DNA of 64,000 bases from the NCBI RefSeq assembly GCF_001238295.1, contig NZ_LGXZ01000002.1:248001-312000 (forward strand), read 5' to 3'. Positions 47,412 to 56,955 of the stretch are shown here, one piece after another. This stretch comes from Ruegeria sp. 6PALISEP08. GTDB taxonomy: Bacteria > Pseudomonadota > Alphaproteobacteria > Rhodobacterales > Rhodobacteraceae. A program made the position numbers and the translations under genes. Position 1 is the stretch's first letter. Every line of letters begins with the position of its first letter. Below the pieces are notes generated by a model. The model worked only from the letters and a program-made list of their open reading frames with translations, made no database searches and was not told where the DNA came from.

Positions 47412-48574
47412 TATCCTCGTCCGCGTAAAATATCGCCAAGTTCGCCCTGAGGGCGGGTTCGGGTGAAGGCCAATAACATGCCAATCGCAATGCCGCCCGC
47501 AATCAGGGACGACCCGCCATAGCTGACAAACGGCAACGTCATGCCCTTGGCGGGCAACAGGCGCACGGCGACACCCATATTGATCATCGCCTGAACTCCA
47601 AACATGCAGGCCAGACCAGTGCCGGCCAGTCGGATGAACATGTCGCGTTCGCGCATCAGGCGAAGCAGAGACCGCACCACGATCAGTGAGTACACCGCAA
47701 TAATGATCAGCACCAGGATCAGGCCATATTCCTCGGCCGCAACCGCAATGATGAAGTCGGTATGGGCATCGGGCAGAGACCATTTCACCTGCCCCTCACC
47801 CACGCCAACGCCGAACAGCCCGCCTTCGCGGATAGCATTGGTGGCATAGCCCAACTGGGTGGTCGGATCGACCTCTTGGTTCAGGAAGCCATCGATGCGG
47901 CGGGCGAAGTGTTCGGAGTTTGAATAGGCAAACATACCGCCCAATACGACCGCCCCTGCCATGCCGACGAGCAGAAGCATTGGGGCCCCCGCCACAAAAT
48001 ACATCACACCCCAACCGAACAGGATCAGGCAGGCCTGACCGAAATCGGGCTGCATCACCAGCATCCCGACAATCGCCATACACAGTGCAAAGGACCAAAT
48101 CCGCCCCGGAGGGCCGTTAATCTGTTGCGAGGCAGCCAACAGCCAAGCGGCCACGACAATGAAACCGGGCTTCAAGAACTCGGACGGCTGCAGCGAGGCG
48201 AAGCCCAGCGAATACCAGCGCACAGCACCCTTACCAAAGTCGGTCCCGAAGACCGGCAGAAAGACCAGCGCCACAAATGACGCCAGAAACCCAAGAACGG
48301 CCAAACGCCGCACCAAGGTCGGAGACATCATCGATGTCAGCAACATCGCGATCAGCGCCAATCCGCCGAAGATGGCCTGACGCTCGACATAATGGAAAGG
48401 ATCGAACCCGTTGCGCCCAGCCAGCGGAGGGGATGAGGCCAGCCCCAGCAACAACCCGATGGTAAAAAGAATCAGAACGCAGGACATCGTCCAGCGATCA
48501 ATTGTACGCCACCACTTCGGTAGAATCGGTTCTCCGCGCTGGTCCTGGACCGCGCCATACACCATCTCAGTCAT
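47411..48574 (-). CDS. ftsW: Peptidoglycan glycosyltransferase FtsW
   Basis: A 387-residue SEDS-family protein with about ten membrane helices that polymerises lipid II during division. Visible motifs are the [25 protein letters not shown] segment with the catalytic-site region, the [15 protein letters not shown] helix, and the late [15 protein letters not shown]. The first gene of the ftsW-murG-murC segment, it begins 166 bp after the monooxygenase-like gene, where a separate promoter is likely. Confidence 0.96.
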   Translation of the reverse strand: MTEMVYGAVQDQRGEPILPKWWRTIDRWTMSCVLILFTIGLLLGLASSPPLAGRNGFDPFHYVERQAIFGGLALIAMLLTSMMSPTLVRRLAVLGFLASFVALVFLPVFGTDFGKGAVRWYSLGFASLQPSEFLKPGFIVVAAWLLAASQQINGPPGRIWSFALCMAIVGMLVMQPDFGQACLILFGWGVMYFVAGAPMLLLVGMAGAVVLGGMFAYSNSEHFARRIDGFLNQEVDPTTQLGYATNAIREGGLFGVGVGEGQVKWSLPDAHTDFIIAVAAEEYGLILVLIIIAVYSLIVVRSLLRLMRERDMFIRLAGTGLACMFGVQAMINMGVAVRLLPAKGMTLPFVSYGGSSLIAGGIAIGMLLAFTRTRPQGELGDILRGRG

Positions 48575-48740
48575 GAGATACCGCCACTCTCTGCCTCGTT
48601 CACGTCCCGTTTTCGGGATCTGATTGAGAGTTTACAGGGTATTTTGCGTTTGGGCTAGTAGGATGACAGAGCCATTGCCAAAATTACCCCCAGGACCAAT
48701 GATCTGAAAACTGGCACTTGAACTTCAACAGAGTCTTGGA

Positions 48741-49037
48741 TCACGAACCAACAAGATCGTAGTGCTTGATGGTTCTGGATTCGACCAGTTCAGCTTCAGC
48801 GGGATCGATATGCGGGCTTGTGTAATCCTCGCCGACGAATGCTTTCAGCGCGTCCAGGCTGTTCCAAACCATGACAAAACTGAATTCGCGCGGCGAATCC
48901 GAGCGCGGCGCGCCCGGCAGAACCTGCACGATACCTTCGGTGTTTTGCATCAAAGGTATCGCGGTCTCGCGGAAGAATTTCGAGAATTCGGCCTCTTTAC
49001 CGGGTCGCACCGTGACTTGGAAAATGCGCATGATCAT
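48741..49037 (-). CDS. Antibiotic biosynthesis monooxygenase (ABM)-domain protein
   Basis: A 98-residue protein with the ferredoxin-like ABM fold: MRIFQVTVRPGKEAEFSKFFRETAIPLM, then FSFVMVWNSLDALKAFVGEDYTSPHIDP. Such proteins act as small monooxygenases, heme-degrading enzymes or stress proteins, so the activity is open. ATG at 49037 follows AAGGAG at 9 nt. It lies inside the dcw region, divergent from the flavoprotein gene, and has no known murein role. Confidence 0.75.
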   Translation of the reverse strand: MIMRIFQVTVRPGKEAEFSKFFRETAIPLMQNTEGIVQVLPGAPRSDSPREFSFVMVWNSLDALKAFVGEDYTSPHIDPAEAELVESRTIKHYDLVGS

Positions 49038-49182
49038 TGCGGGACGCTCCTTTGCAATAGACAGATTTGGGGTCCTTCGTGAAAGGAGTTTACCACAAGG
49101 CTGTCGCTTCTGATGAACTGACGCCCGGTCTGCCAGCGTGCTGCCTCTTGCCATCCGAACCAATCCACGCCATCCCCCGCCC

Positions 49183-50364
49183 ATGACCTACGACACGATC
49201 ATCCTTGGCGCCGGGGCAGCCGGCATGATGTGCGCAGCCTTTTGCGGCGGGCGCGTGCTGGTGATCGACCACGCCAAGGCACCGGGCGAGAAAATACGCA
49301 TCTCGGGCGGTGGGCGCTGTAACTTTACCAACATGTATGCGGGGCCCGGCAACTTCCTGTCGCAGAACCCGCATTTCTGCAAATCCGCGTTGGCGCGCTA
49401 TACCCAATGGGACTTCATCGATCTGGTCGGTCGGCACAACATCCCATGGCACGAGAAAACCTTGGGGCAATTGTTCTGCGACGGGTCTTCGAAACAGATC
49501 ATCCAGATGTTGCTGGACGAGATGGGCAATGCAGGAGCCGAGCTGTGGGTGCAAACCTCGCTAAGGGATCTTCGCAAACAGGAAGGCGGATTTGCGCTGG
49601 AGGTAGAACGTGAGGGACAACGCCAACACCTGACCTGCGCCAATCTGGTGCTGGCCACGGGCGGCAAATCGATCCCCAAGATGGGCGCGACCGGGTTGGC
49701 CTATGACATTGCCGGGCAGTTCGGCTTGCGCATGACCGATACGCGCGCCGCGCTGGTACCGTTCACCTTCCCGGATGGTCGGTTCAAGGACCTGTCCGGT
49801 GTTTCCCTGCCCGCACGGTTGTCAAACGACCGCACCAGCTTTGACGAGGCGCTGCTGTTCACGCATCGCGGCCTGAGCGGGCCGTCGGTGTTGCAGCTGT
49901 CGTCTTACTGGAACGAAGGCGAAACGATCCGGGTGAATCTGATCCCCGAACTGCCGCTGTTCGATCTTCTGCGCACCCAACGACAGAGCGCGGGCCGCAA
50001 GGCGTTGACAACAGAGCTGGCGCGCCATTTGCCTGCGCGTCTTGTCGACCATCTTCGTCAGGTCATTCCCATGTCCGGGAACCTAGCCGACCAATCGGAC
50101 ACAAAACTGTCTGCATTGGCCGCGTCTTTAGCCGACTGGCGGCTGGTGCCGTCAGGAACCGAAGGGTATCGCACGGCTGAGGTGACACTGGGCGGGATCG
50201 ACACCGACGATCTGTCCTCAAAAACGATGGAGGCCAAGGATGTCCCTGGCCTCTATGCGATTGGCGAAGCGGTGGATGTCACCGGCTGGTTGGGCGGCTA
50301 CAATTTCCAGTGGGCATGGTCCTCGGGCCATGCTGCTGGTGTTGCTATTGCCGCCAAAAGCTAA
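49183..50364 (+). CDS. NAD(P)/FAD-dependent oxidoreductase of the HI0933/YhiN family
   Basis: A 393-residue flavoprotein. The FAD loop is ILGAGAAGMMCA (7-18). The family-specific ISGGGRCNFTN follows, and the C-terminal TEGYRTAEVTLGGIDTDDLSSKTMEAKDVPGLYAIGE and GWLGGYNFQWAWSSG close the FAD site. The function of the family is not settled. It is the only plus-strand gene inside the dcw cluster and splits it between murD and ftsW. Confidence 0.88.
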   Translation: MTYDTIILGAGAAGMMCAAFCGGRVLVIDHAKAPGEKIRISGGGRCNFTNMYAGPGNFLSQNPHFCKSALARYTQWDFIDLVGRHNIPWHEKTLGQLFCDGSSKQIIQMLLDEMGNAGAELWVQTSLRDLRKQEGGFALEVEREGQRQHLTCANLVLATGGKSIPKMGATGLAYDIAGQFGLRMTDTRAALVPFTFPDGRFKDLSGVSLPARLSNDRTSFDEALLFTHRGLSGPSVLQLSSYWNEGETIRVNLIPELPLFDLLRTQRQSAGRKALTTELARHLPARLVDHLRQVIPMSGNLADQSDTKLSALAASLADWRLVPSGTEGYRTAEVTLGGIDTDDLSSKTMEAKDVPGLYAIGEAVDVTGWLGGYNFQWAWSSGHAAGVAIAAKS

Positions 50365-50375
50365 ACGACACTTCC

Positions 50376-50425
50376 GATAGCGCGGCCTTAGCCGACACCT
50401 GAGATCGCGCGGCCCTAGCCGACGA
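50376..50425. repeat. Tandem direct repeat at the end of the lipoprotein gene
   Basis: Two 23-bp copies (50376-50398 and 50403-50425), each built around GCGCGGCC-TAGCCGAC, lie 27 bp apart. The second covers the last codons and the stop of the minus-strand lipoprotein gene. The first repeats this sequence with its own in-frame stop, so the gene end looks duplicated. Confidence 0.55.
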
Positions 50426-50789
50426 CGTTATACCCGCGACCGCGCATACAGTTGCGCACGATGACTTCTTTGTTCTGGTTCTTGTTGATCACGTCCGCAC
50501 CGGCACCCACAAGCGCGCCTGCAACAGCTGCACGACCCAGATTGTCGCTGCTGTCCTGAACGATTCCAGTGACGGCAGCCGCACCCGCCGCACCGATGGC
50601 AGCGTTCCCAGCTGTGGACCCATCAACGGACGCCTGCGACGCGGCCAGTTGCTGACACTGCTGCAGATCAACATTGTAGTTCGGACCAATTGGACCATCG
50701 ACAATAGGTTGGTAATTGGCACCGGTGTTGGTGCACGCCCCAGCCACCAGGATGGCAGGCAGGATCATAGAAAGTTTACGGAATGGCAT
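50415..50789 (-). CDS. Glycine-zipper lipoprotein
   Basis: A 124-residue lipoprotein. The lipobox LVAGAC places the acylated Cys at about residue 19. The central part is a glycine/alanine zipper (AGNAAIGAAGAAAVTGIV and AAVAGALVGAGADVI), as in the small outer-membrane lipoproteins with Rick_17kDa-like domains. The C-terminus has a second Cys (VRNCMRGRGYNVVG). ATG at 50789 has GAGG 8 nt upstream, while an ATG 6 nt earlier is too close. It ends 50 bp from the convergent flavoprotein gene. The role is likely structural in the outer membrane. Confidence 0.75.
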   Translation of the reverse strand: MPFRKLSMILPAILVAGACTNTGANYQPIVDGPIGPNYNVDLQQCQQLAASQASVDGSTAGNAAIGAAGAAAVTGIVQDSSDNLGRAAVAGALVGAGADVINKNQNKEVIVRNCMRGRGYNVVG

Positions 50790-50901
50790 AGTCATGACCT
50801 CGTTTTGAAACTCTGCAAGGCAAAAACCAATAATCATGGCGCGTCAAGCTGATAGGCCGCCAGCTTCCCTCAACCGGCGGTCATTTGCAACCAGAGGTCG
50901 G

Positions 50902-52296
50902 CTACACCCTTTTTCGAACCTCGGCGACAAAGTCATCACCGCGCTGCTCGAAGTTGTCATACTGATCGAAGCTGGCCGCTGCCGGCGCCAGCAACACGGT
51001 GTCACCCGCTTCGGCATCCTTCATCGCCTGCGACACGGCGGCCTCCATCGTGGTACAAACCTGCGCGTCAGCATCAAGCTGCATCGCAAAACCAGCCGCT
51101 TCGCGACCAATCACATAAGCCTTGATGACCCGGTCCGCTGCCGCGTTCAGGGCTGAGATACCGCCCTCTTTCTCAAGCCCACCGCAAATCCAACGGATAT
51201 TCTTGAACGCGGTCAGCGCTTTCAAAGCGCTGTCGACATTGGTCGCCTTGGAGTCGTTGACGTAAGTGACCCCATCTGTCTCGGCAATGATCTGGCTGCG
51301 GTGTGGCAGGCCCGGATAGGAGTGTAGCGCATCCTCGATCACGCGCGGGGCAAGGCCAAGCGAGCGGCAGGCGGCATAAGCCGCACAAGCGTTCTGATGG
51401 TTATGCGCACCCGGCAGGCCCTTGATCATGCGCAGGTCGATGGAGCCTGCCTGCCGCCCTTTGCGGTATTCCGACAGGAAGCCCTTGCGGGCAAAAACCT
51501 GCCAGCCCGGACCGGTCAGTTTGCGCGCAACCGAGATACGGATCACCCGGTCATCCGCTGGCCCTTCGGCCAGTTGTCCCGCCAAAAATGCGCCCTCGGT
51601 TTCGTCAATGCCGATGATCGCACGATCCGGTCCGCCTTCGGCAAAGAGGCGCCGTTTGGCCGCGAAGTAGCCCCCCATCCCACCATGACGGTCCAGATGG
51701 TCGGGCGAGAGATTGGTAAACACCGCCACATCTGGGGTCAGCGCACGGGCCAGTTCCGTCTGATAGCTGCTGAGTTCCAGCACCACCACCGAGCCGTCAC
51801 CGCCCGGATCGATATCCAGAACCCCGCGCCCGATGTTTCCCGCCAGCTGCGCCTCGCGTCCGGCCTCGGTCAGAATGTGATGGATCAGCGCAGCCGTTGT
51901 GGATTTTCCATTCGATCCCGTGACAGCGATCACGCGCGGCGGTGTGTCGTAATTGTGCCATTCCGGTCCGGCAAAGGAGCGGAAGAACAGGCCGATGTCA
52001 TTGTCCACCGGCACGCCAGCGTCCAGGGCTGCGGCCACCACAGGGTTCGGTTCGGGATAGAGATGCGGAATGCCCGGTGAGACGATCAGCGAGGCGATGT
52101 CGTCAAACGCCCCATGCTTGCGCAGGTCAGCGCAGGCGAAGCCCTCGCCTTCGGCCGATTCACGGGCTGCCGGGTTGTCGTCCCAGCACACTGGCTCGGC
52201 CCCGCCCGCACGCAGGGCACGCGCAGTGGCCAGGCCGGAGCGGCCCAACCCCAGAACGGCCACTTTCTGCCCTGCAAAGCCTTTGATCGGGATCAT
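50902..52296 (-). CDS. murD: UDP-N-acetylmuramoylalanine-D-glutamate ligase
   Basis: A 464-residue Mur ligase that adds D-glutamate to UDP-MurNAc-L-Ala. Motifs are [15 protein letters not shown] at the start, the ATP loop [14 protein letters not shown] near residue 130, and LSSYQTELA and [11 protein letters not shown]. The [13 protein letters not shown] and [11 protein letters not shown] blocks place the ligase domain. Its ATG shares one base with the stop of the unknown gene upstream (TAATG). Confidence 0.96.
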   Translation of the reverse strand: MIPIKGFAGQKVAVLGLGRSGLATARALRAGGAEPVCWDDNPAARESAEGEGFACADLRKHGAFDDIASLIVSPGIPHLYPEPNPVVAAALDAGVPVDNDIGLFFRSFAGPEWHNYDTPPRVIAVTGSNGKSTTAALIHHILTEAGREAQLAGNIGRGVLDIDPGGDGSVVVLELSSYQTELARALTPDVAVFTNLSPDHLDRHGGMGGYFAAKRRLFAEGGPDRAIIGIDETEGAFLAGQLAEGPADDRVIRISVARKLTGPGWQVFARKGFLSEYRKGRQAGSIDLRMIKGLPGAHNHQNACAAYAACRSLGLAPRVIEDALHSYPGLPHRSQIIAETDGVTYVNDSKATNVDSALKALTAFKNIRWICGGLEKEGGISALNAAADRVIKAYVIGREAAGFAMQLDADAQVCTTMEAAVSQAMKDAEAGDTVLLAPAAASFDQYDNFEQRGDDFVAEVRKRV

Positions 52297-52907
52297 TAGG
52301 GGGTCACCTTTTTAAGATTACCGAAGATCGTGAAATCACCAACAGCTACGACCCCGCCAATAATAAACAGCAACGAAATGAAAAACGATAGTATTTGTAC
52401 GCTTACTGCCTCGCGGTCGTAGCGACCACTCAATTGAGTAAGCCTGTAGCCAACTACTAATGCTGCGGAGTTTGCAACGTGAAGGAACGCGACCAATACT
52501 ACAAACGCGGTGATCAAAAACACACGGATATCAAAGCCAACACAGGCCAAAAAAATCAGTGTGAAAAATACCGCAATAGCGAGCCACAACGCTTGATCAA
52601 TAGTACGATGAGAAGACTTACTATTGGGCCACCTTGTATTTACGCAATTGTGAAGCACAACTATGGGGATTGACACAACGATAGCCACAGCGGACAAAAC
52701 CAAAGCGGCAATGATCACCCCCCAGTACGAACTGCACAGATCAAAAAGCCCAAGAGTGTTGTAAAAGAACAAGCTAAGGGTGCCTTTCCCAGGTGAAACG
52801 CTTTCCCAAAATTTTATAAAAATTACAGCCAACCCTGCCGACTGTAGCCCAGCCGCGATGGCGTAAAGCCGTTCGCGCTTACACAATTCCATTTGATCGC
52901 AAGCCAT
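52296..52907 (-). CDS. Unknown low-GC multi-helix membrane protein between mraY and murD
   Basis: A 203-residue protein with about four to five hydrophobic segments (near 16-33, 58-86, 106-126, 128-151 and 170-193). No family is recognised. By direct count, 52501-52620 is 42% GC, against 68% for 53161-53220 in mraY, so base use is unlike the cluster. Still, it starts 16 bp after mraY and its stop shares a base with the murD start (TAATG), so it is fully embedded in the operon. ATG at 52907 is used; a second in-frame ATG at 52892 is possible. Recent gain by transfer is the likely history. Confidence 0.7.
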   Translation of the reverse strand: MACDQMELCKRERLYAIAAGLQSAGLAVIFIKFWESVSPGKGTLSLFFYNTLGLFDLCSSYWGVIIAALVLSAVAIVVSIPIVVLHNCVNTRWPNSKSSHRTIDQALWLAIAVFFTLIFLACVGFDIRVFLITAFVVLVAFLHVANSAALVVGYRLTQLSGRYDREAVSVQILSFFISLLFIIGGVVAVGDFTIFGNLKKVTP

Positions 52908-52923
52908 TCCGCGTTGTCTTTAA

Positions 52924-54006
52924 CTACCGCACTTTCAACGTCGCCAGACCGATCATCGCCAGGATCAGCGAGATGATCCAGAAGCGGATGACGATCGTGG
53001 GTTCCGCCCAGCCTTTTTTCTCATAGTGATGATGGATCGGGGCCATCAGAAAGACCCGCTTTCCGGTGCGCTTGAAGTAGAGGACCTGAATGATCACGCT
53101 CAGCGCCTCGACCACGAACAGACCTCCGACCACGGCCAGAACCAGCTCGTGCTTTGTGGCCACGGCGATTGCGCCCAATGCGCCGCCCAAGGCCAGCGAT
53201 CCGGTGTCGCCCATGAACACCGCCGCGGGTGGGGCGTTGTACCACAAAAAGCCCAAACCGCCTCCGAACAGGGCAGCCGTGAAAATTAGAATCTCGCCGG
53301 TTCCAGGCACGTAGTGCACGTCCAGATATTCGGTGAAGTCAACGCGCCCGACCGCATAAGCAATGATCCCAAGGGTCGTCGCGGCAATCATCGCGGGCAT
53401 GATGGCCAGCCCATCCAGACCGTCGGTCAGGTTCACCGCATTGGCGGCCCCCACGATCACGACGACCGTGAACGGGATGTAGAAAAGTCCCAGATTGACC
53501 AGAGTGTCCTTGAACACCGGCACCGCCAGCTGGTTCTGAAGCGCTTCAGGATGATGCAGCGACGCCCAGAGCGAGGCCAGAACTGCAATAATGACGCCCA
53601 GCGCCAGGCGCATCTTGCCCGAAACGCCCTTGGTATTCTGTTTCGACACCTTGGCGTAGTCATCCGCAAATCCGATAGCCGCATAAGCCAAGGTCACAAA
53701 CAGCACCATCCAGACATAAGGATTGTCCCAACGCGCCCAGATCAGGGTCGACGTCACCAGCGCGCCGACGATCAGCAGCCCACCCATGGTTGGCGTACCT
53801 GCCTTGGAAAAATGCCCTTCGGGACCGTCGTCGCGGATCGGCTGTCCTTTGCCTTGTTTCTTGCGCAGCACATTGATCAAGGGTTTTCCGAACAGGAACC
53901 CAAAGATCAGCGCCGTCATGAAGGCACCGCCAGCGCGGAAAGTGATATAGCGGAAGAGGTTCCAGAAATCCCCACCGTCCGACAGGGCGGTCAACCAATA
54001 CAGCAT
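52924..54006 (-). CDS. mraY: Phospho-N-acetylmuramoyl-pentapeptide transferase
   Basis: A 360-residue membrane enzyme that makes lipid I from UDP-MurNAc-pentapeptide and undecaprenyl phosphate. Motifs are [27 protein letters not shown] with the metal-binding aspartates, [25 protein letters not shown] and the C-terminal [14 protein letters not shown]. About ten membrane helices are evident. A 36-bp gap separates it from murF. Confidence 0.97.
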   Translation of the reverse strand: MLYWLTALSDGGDFWNLFRYITFRAGGAFMTALIFGFLFGKPLINVLRKKQGKGQPIRDDGPEGHFSKAGTPTMGGLLIVGALVTSTLIWARWDNPYVWMVLFVTLAYAAIGFADDYAKVSKQNTKGVSGKMRLALGVIIAVLASLWASLHHPEALQNQLAVPVFKDTLVNLGLFYIPFTVVVIVGAANAVNLTDGLDGLAIMPAMIAATTLGIIAYAVGRVDFTEYLDVHYVPGTGEILIFTAALFGGGLGFLWYNAPPAAVFMGDTGSLALGGALGAIAVATKHELVLAVVGGLFVVEALSVIIQVLYFKRTGKRVFLMAPIHHHYEKKGWAEPTIVIRFWIISLILAMIGLATLKVR

Positions 54007-54042
54007 GACAATACCTTTCTCACACGCGGCGTCTGGGCGCGA

Positions 54043-55437
54043 TCACCCATCAAGCGCGCTCCCTTGCCCCATTTTGCGCAGACCGTCAACAATCGCAGCC
54101 AATGTCATGCTGAGAGAGCCTTTTGCCAGCACCGTGTCGCCATCGCGGATCAGTGCGGGCAAGTGTTCGGTCATCTCAGCACTGGTTTCGAACCAGAGCC
54201 CGCGTTTGTCATCGGGTAGCGCTTGGTGCAGGGCCTGCATCAGCGGTCCAATGCAATGTACCTGATCCACCTGCGCCATGGCTGCAGCGTCCGCCATCGC
54301 GGCGTGCATCACCTCTTCTTGCGGGCCCAGTTCTTTCATATCGCCCAGAAATGCGATGCGACGGGTACCTTGCGAGGCGGCCAACACATCCAGCGCGGCC
54401 TCCATCGAGGTTGGGTTGGCGTTATAGCTGTCATCCAGAAGTTCGATCTGACCACCCCCGGACAGCGGCAAGCTTTCGCGTACACCGCGACCCTTGACCG
54501 GCGACCACGCACGCAGACCCGAGATGGCTTGATCCAGATCGACACCCAGTTCCACGCATGCTGCCAGAGCCCCAAGCGCGTTCATGGCAAAATGGGTACC
54601 GGCAGAGTTGACCTCAAAGCGGATGAGTTGATCGCCGACCACTGCCTGGGCGTTCACTGTGTTGGCCCCTTGCTGCGCATCGGTCAGCCGGTAATCTGCA
54701 GCATTGCAGCCGAAATCGACGATCCCGGCGCCGTGATCCTGCGCAGTCTGACGCAGGATGTCAGCGTGTTCTATATCTGCATTGACGATCGCGGCTCCGC
54801 CAGGCTCCAACCCCTCGAAGATCGCCGCTTTCTCATGAGCGATGCCTGTGACGGACTCGAAGGCTTCCAAGTGCACCGCAGCCACGGTTGTGACCAGCGC
54901 CACGTGCGGTCGGGCCTGTTTTGCCAGCGGGGCAATCTCGCCCGGGTGGTTCATGCCGATCTCTATCACGGCAAACTCAGTATCACGCGGCATCCGCGCC
55001 AAAGTCAGCGGTACGCCCCAATGGTTGTTGTAGCTGGCCACGCTGGCGTGGGTTTTGCTTTGCGTTTCGAGGATCGTCGCCAGCATTTCCTTGGTCGAGG
55101 TCTTGCCGACGCTGCCCGTCACACCCAAAACGCGCGCATCAGTTCTAGCTCGTGCCGCCTGCCCCAACGCTTCAAGACCGGCCTGCACGTCATCAACGAT
55201 CAGCAGAGGCGCCCCATCCGGGACATCTTTGGGAATGTGAGAAACCAGCGCCGCCCCTGCGCCTTTTTCCAGTGCCTGCGCCACAAAATCATGACCGTCC
55301 CGCGCGGCTTTCAGCGCCACGAACAAATCGCCAGGCTGGATTGTGCGCGTATCAATGGACACACCATTGGCAATCCAGTCACTCGTAGCCTGACCGCCAG
55401 TAGCCTCAGCGGCCTCGGATGCTGTCCAGAGCGTCAT
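54043..55437 (-). CDS. murF: UDP-N-acetylmuramoyl-tripeptide-D-alanyl-D-alanine ligase
   Basis: A 464-residue Mur ligase that adds D-Ala-D-Ala to the UDP-MurNAc-tripeptide. The N-terminal SIDTRTIQPGDLFVALKAARDGHDF motif, the ATP loop GVTGSVGKTSTKEM near 110, EIGMNHPGEI and LLDDSYNANPTSMEAAL are typical. Its ATG overlaps the murE stop (ATGA). Length is normal. Confidence 0.96.
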   Translation of the reverse strand: MTLWTASEAAEATGGQATSDWIANGVSIDTRTIQPGDLFVALKAARDGHDFVAQALEKGAGAALVSHIPKDVPDGAPLLIVDDVQAGLEALGQAARARTDARVLGVTGSVGKTSTKEMLATILETQSKTHASVASYNNHWGVPLTLARMPRDTEFAVIEIGMNHPGEIAPLAKQARPHVALVTTVAAVHLEAFESVTGIAHEKAAIFEGLEPGGAAIVNADIEHADILRQTAQDHGAGIVDFGCNAADYRLTDAQQGANTVNAQAVVGDQLIRFEVNSAGTHFAMNALGALAACVELGVDLDQAISGLRAWSPVKGRGVRESLPLSGGGQIELLDDSYNANPTSMEAALDVLAASQGTRRIAFLGDMKELGPQEEVMHAAMADAAAMAQVDQVHCIGPLMQALHQALPDDKRGLWFETSAEMTEHLPALIRDGDTVLAKGSLSMTLAAIVDGLRKMGQGSALDG

Positions 55438-56933
55438 GCGACCCTCCCGTCCAGCGCGGCGACCGAGATGCTGGCCTGTTCAACGTCATCAAAAGGCAGA
55501 ACCTGATCCCCGACGATCTGACCGGTTTCATGTCCCTTACCAGCAATCAGCAGCGCATCGCCCGGTTGCAGCGCGTCGATGCCGCGTAAAATAGCCTCGG
55601 CGCGGTCGCCAACCTCAGTCACACTGGCCTGATCTGCGGCCTCAAGCGCACCTTCCATGACGGCCGCACGGATGGCGGCAGGGTCTTCACTGCGCGGGTT
55701 GTCATCGGTGACAAACACCACATCAGCATGGTTGGCCGCCGCCTTGCCCATCAAAGGTCGTTTCGTGGCGTCTCGATCCCCGCCTGCCCCGACGATAGCG
55801 ATCAGTCGCCCCATCACATGCGGGCGCAGCGCCTTGAGGGCGGTGGCCACGGCGTCGGGCGTGTGGGCGTAATCCACAAAAACCGTTGCACCATTATCGC
55901 GCGTTGCGGCCAGTTGCATCCGCCCCCGCACGGTCGTCAGATGCGGCAGGGTTTCAAAAACCTGCTCTGGGCTGTCGCCTGCGGCGATGACCAGCGCGCA
56001 GGCCAGCAGGATGTTTTCCGCCTGGAACCCACCGATCAGGTTCAGGCGGGTCTGGAACGTTCGGCCCTGCCAGGAAAACCGAAGGTCCTGCCCGGTGGCG
56101 TCAAACCGTTGATTGATCAGGCATAAATCGGCGTCACCCAAACCAACGGTCAGAACCGATTGACCCCGAGATTTTGCGACCCGCTGGACCTGAGCGCCTT
56201 TGGGGTCGCTCAGATTGATCACCGCTGTACCATCTTGCAACAACACACGGTCGAACAGACCGGCCTTGGCGGCGAAATACGCCTCGAAGGTTTCGTGATA
56301 GTCCAGATGGTCTTGAGTGAAGTTGGAAAACCCTGCGGCTGTCAGGTGCACACCATCCAGACGGCGCTGTTCCAGACCATGGGACGAAGCCTCCATCGCG
56401 GCGTGGGTCACGCCATTCTCAGCCGCCTCTGCCAGACAGCGATGCAGGGTGATCGGCTCAGGTGTGGTGTGGGCCAGCGGCGCGGTCCAGGCTCCCTCGA
56501 CCCCGGTGGTGCCAAGATTCACGGCGGCATGGCCCAGCTCGGCCCAGATTTGGCGCACAAACGTGGAAACAGAGGTTTTGCCATTGGTCCCGGTGACAGC
56601 GACGATGGTTCGCGGTTGTGCGCCAAACCACAATGCGGCTGCCCCGGCCAGCGCTTGACGCGGGTCTTCAACCACTACCAGTGCCGCGCCTGATTCACCC
56701 AGCTCGGCCTCAGCTATCTCGGCCCCTTCGGCATCGGTCAGGATCGCAGCGGCCCCCATGCGCAGGGCAAACTGGATGAACTTACCGCCATGAACGCGCG
56801 TGCCGGGAAGGGCCGCAAACAGGAAGCCGTCTTTCACCTCGCGGCTGTCGACGGCCAGACCTGTAATGCCGGGGTTTGCGCCCCCGCGTGCAGTCAGGGC
56901 CAGTTGGTTAAGTTTCTTTGTCCTTGTGCCCAT
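55434..56933 (-). CDS. murE: UDP-N-acetylmuramoyl-tripeptide synthetase (meso-diaminopimelate-adding)
   Basis: A 499-residue Mur ligase that adds the third amino acid to UDP-MurNAc-L-Ala-D-Glu. Motifs are LAVDSREVKDGFLFAALPG, the ATP loop VTGTNGKTSVSTF near 115 and FVDYAHTPDAV. The DDNPRSEDP sequence near residue 415 is the signature for choosing meso-diaminopimelate, as in Gram-negative bacteria. It follows ftsI with a 22-bp gap. Confidence 0.96.
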   Translation of the reverse strand: MGTRTKKLNQLALTARGGANPGITGLAVDSREVKDGFLFAALPGTRVHGGKFIQFALRMGAAAILTDAEGAEIAEAELGESGAALVVVEDPRQALAGAAALWFGAQPRTIVAVTGTNGKTSVSTFVRQIWAELGHAAVNLGTTGVEGAWTAPLAHTTPEPITLHRCLAEAAENGVTHAAMEASSHGLEQRRLDGVHLTAAGFSNFTQDHLDYHETFEAYFAAKAGLFDRVLLQDGTAVINLSDPKGAQVQRVAKSRGQSVLTVGLGDADLCLINQRFDATGQDLRFSWQGRTFQTRLNLIGGFQAENILLACALVIAAGDSPEQVFETLPHLTTVRGRMQLAATRDNGATVFVDYAHTPDAVATALKALRPHVMGRLIAIVGAGGDRDATKRPLMGKAAANHADVVFVTDDNPRSEDPAAIRAAVMEGALEAADQASVTEVGDRAEAILRGIDALQPGDALLIAGKGHETGQIVGDQVLPFDDVEQASISVAALDGRVA

Positions 56934-56955
56934 GACCCACCTCTTGCCGGACAGC

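Noticed and set aside
46314-47783. Long N-terminal extension of murG to 47783
   Set aside because: The extra 124 codons lie inside ftsW in another frame; ATG at 47411 with a TAATG junction is the natural start.
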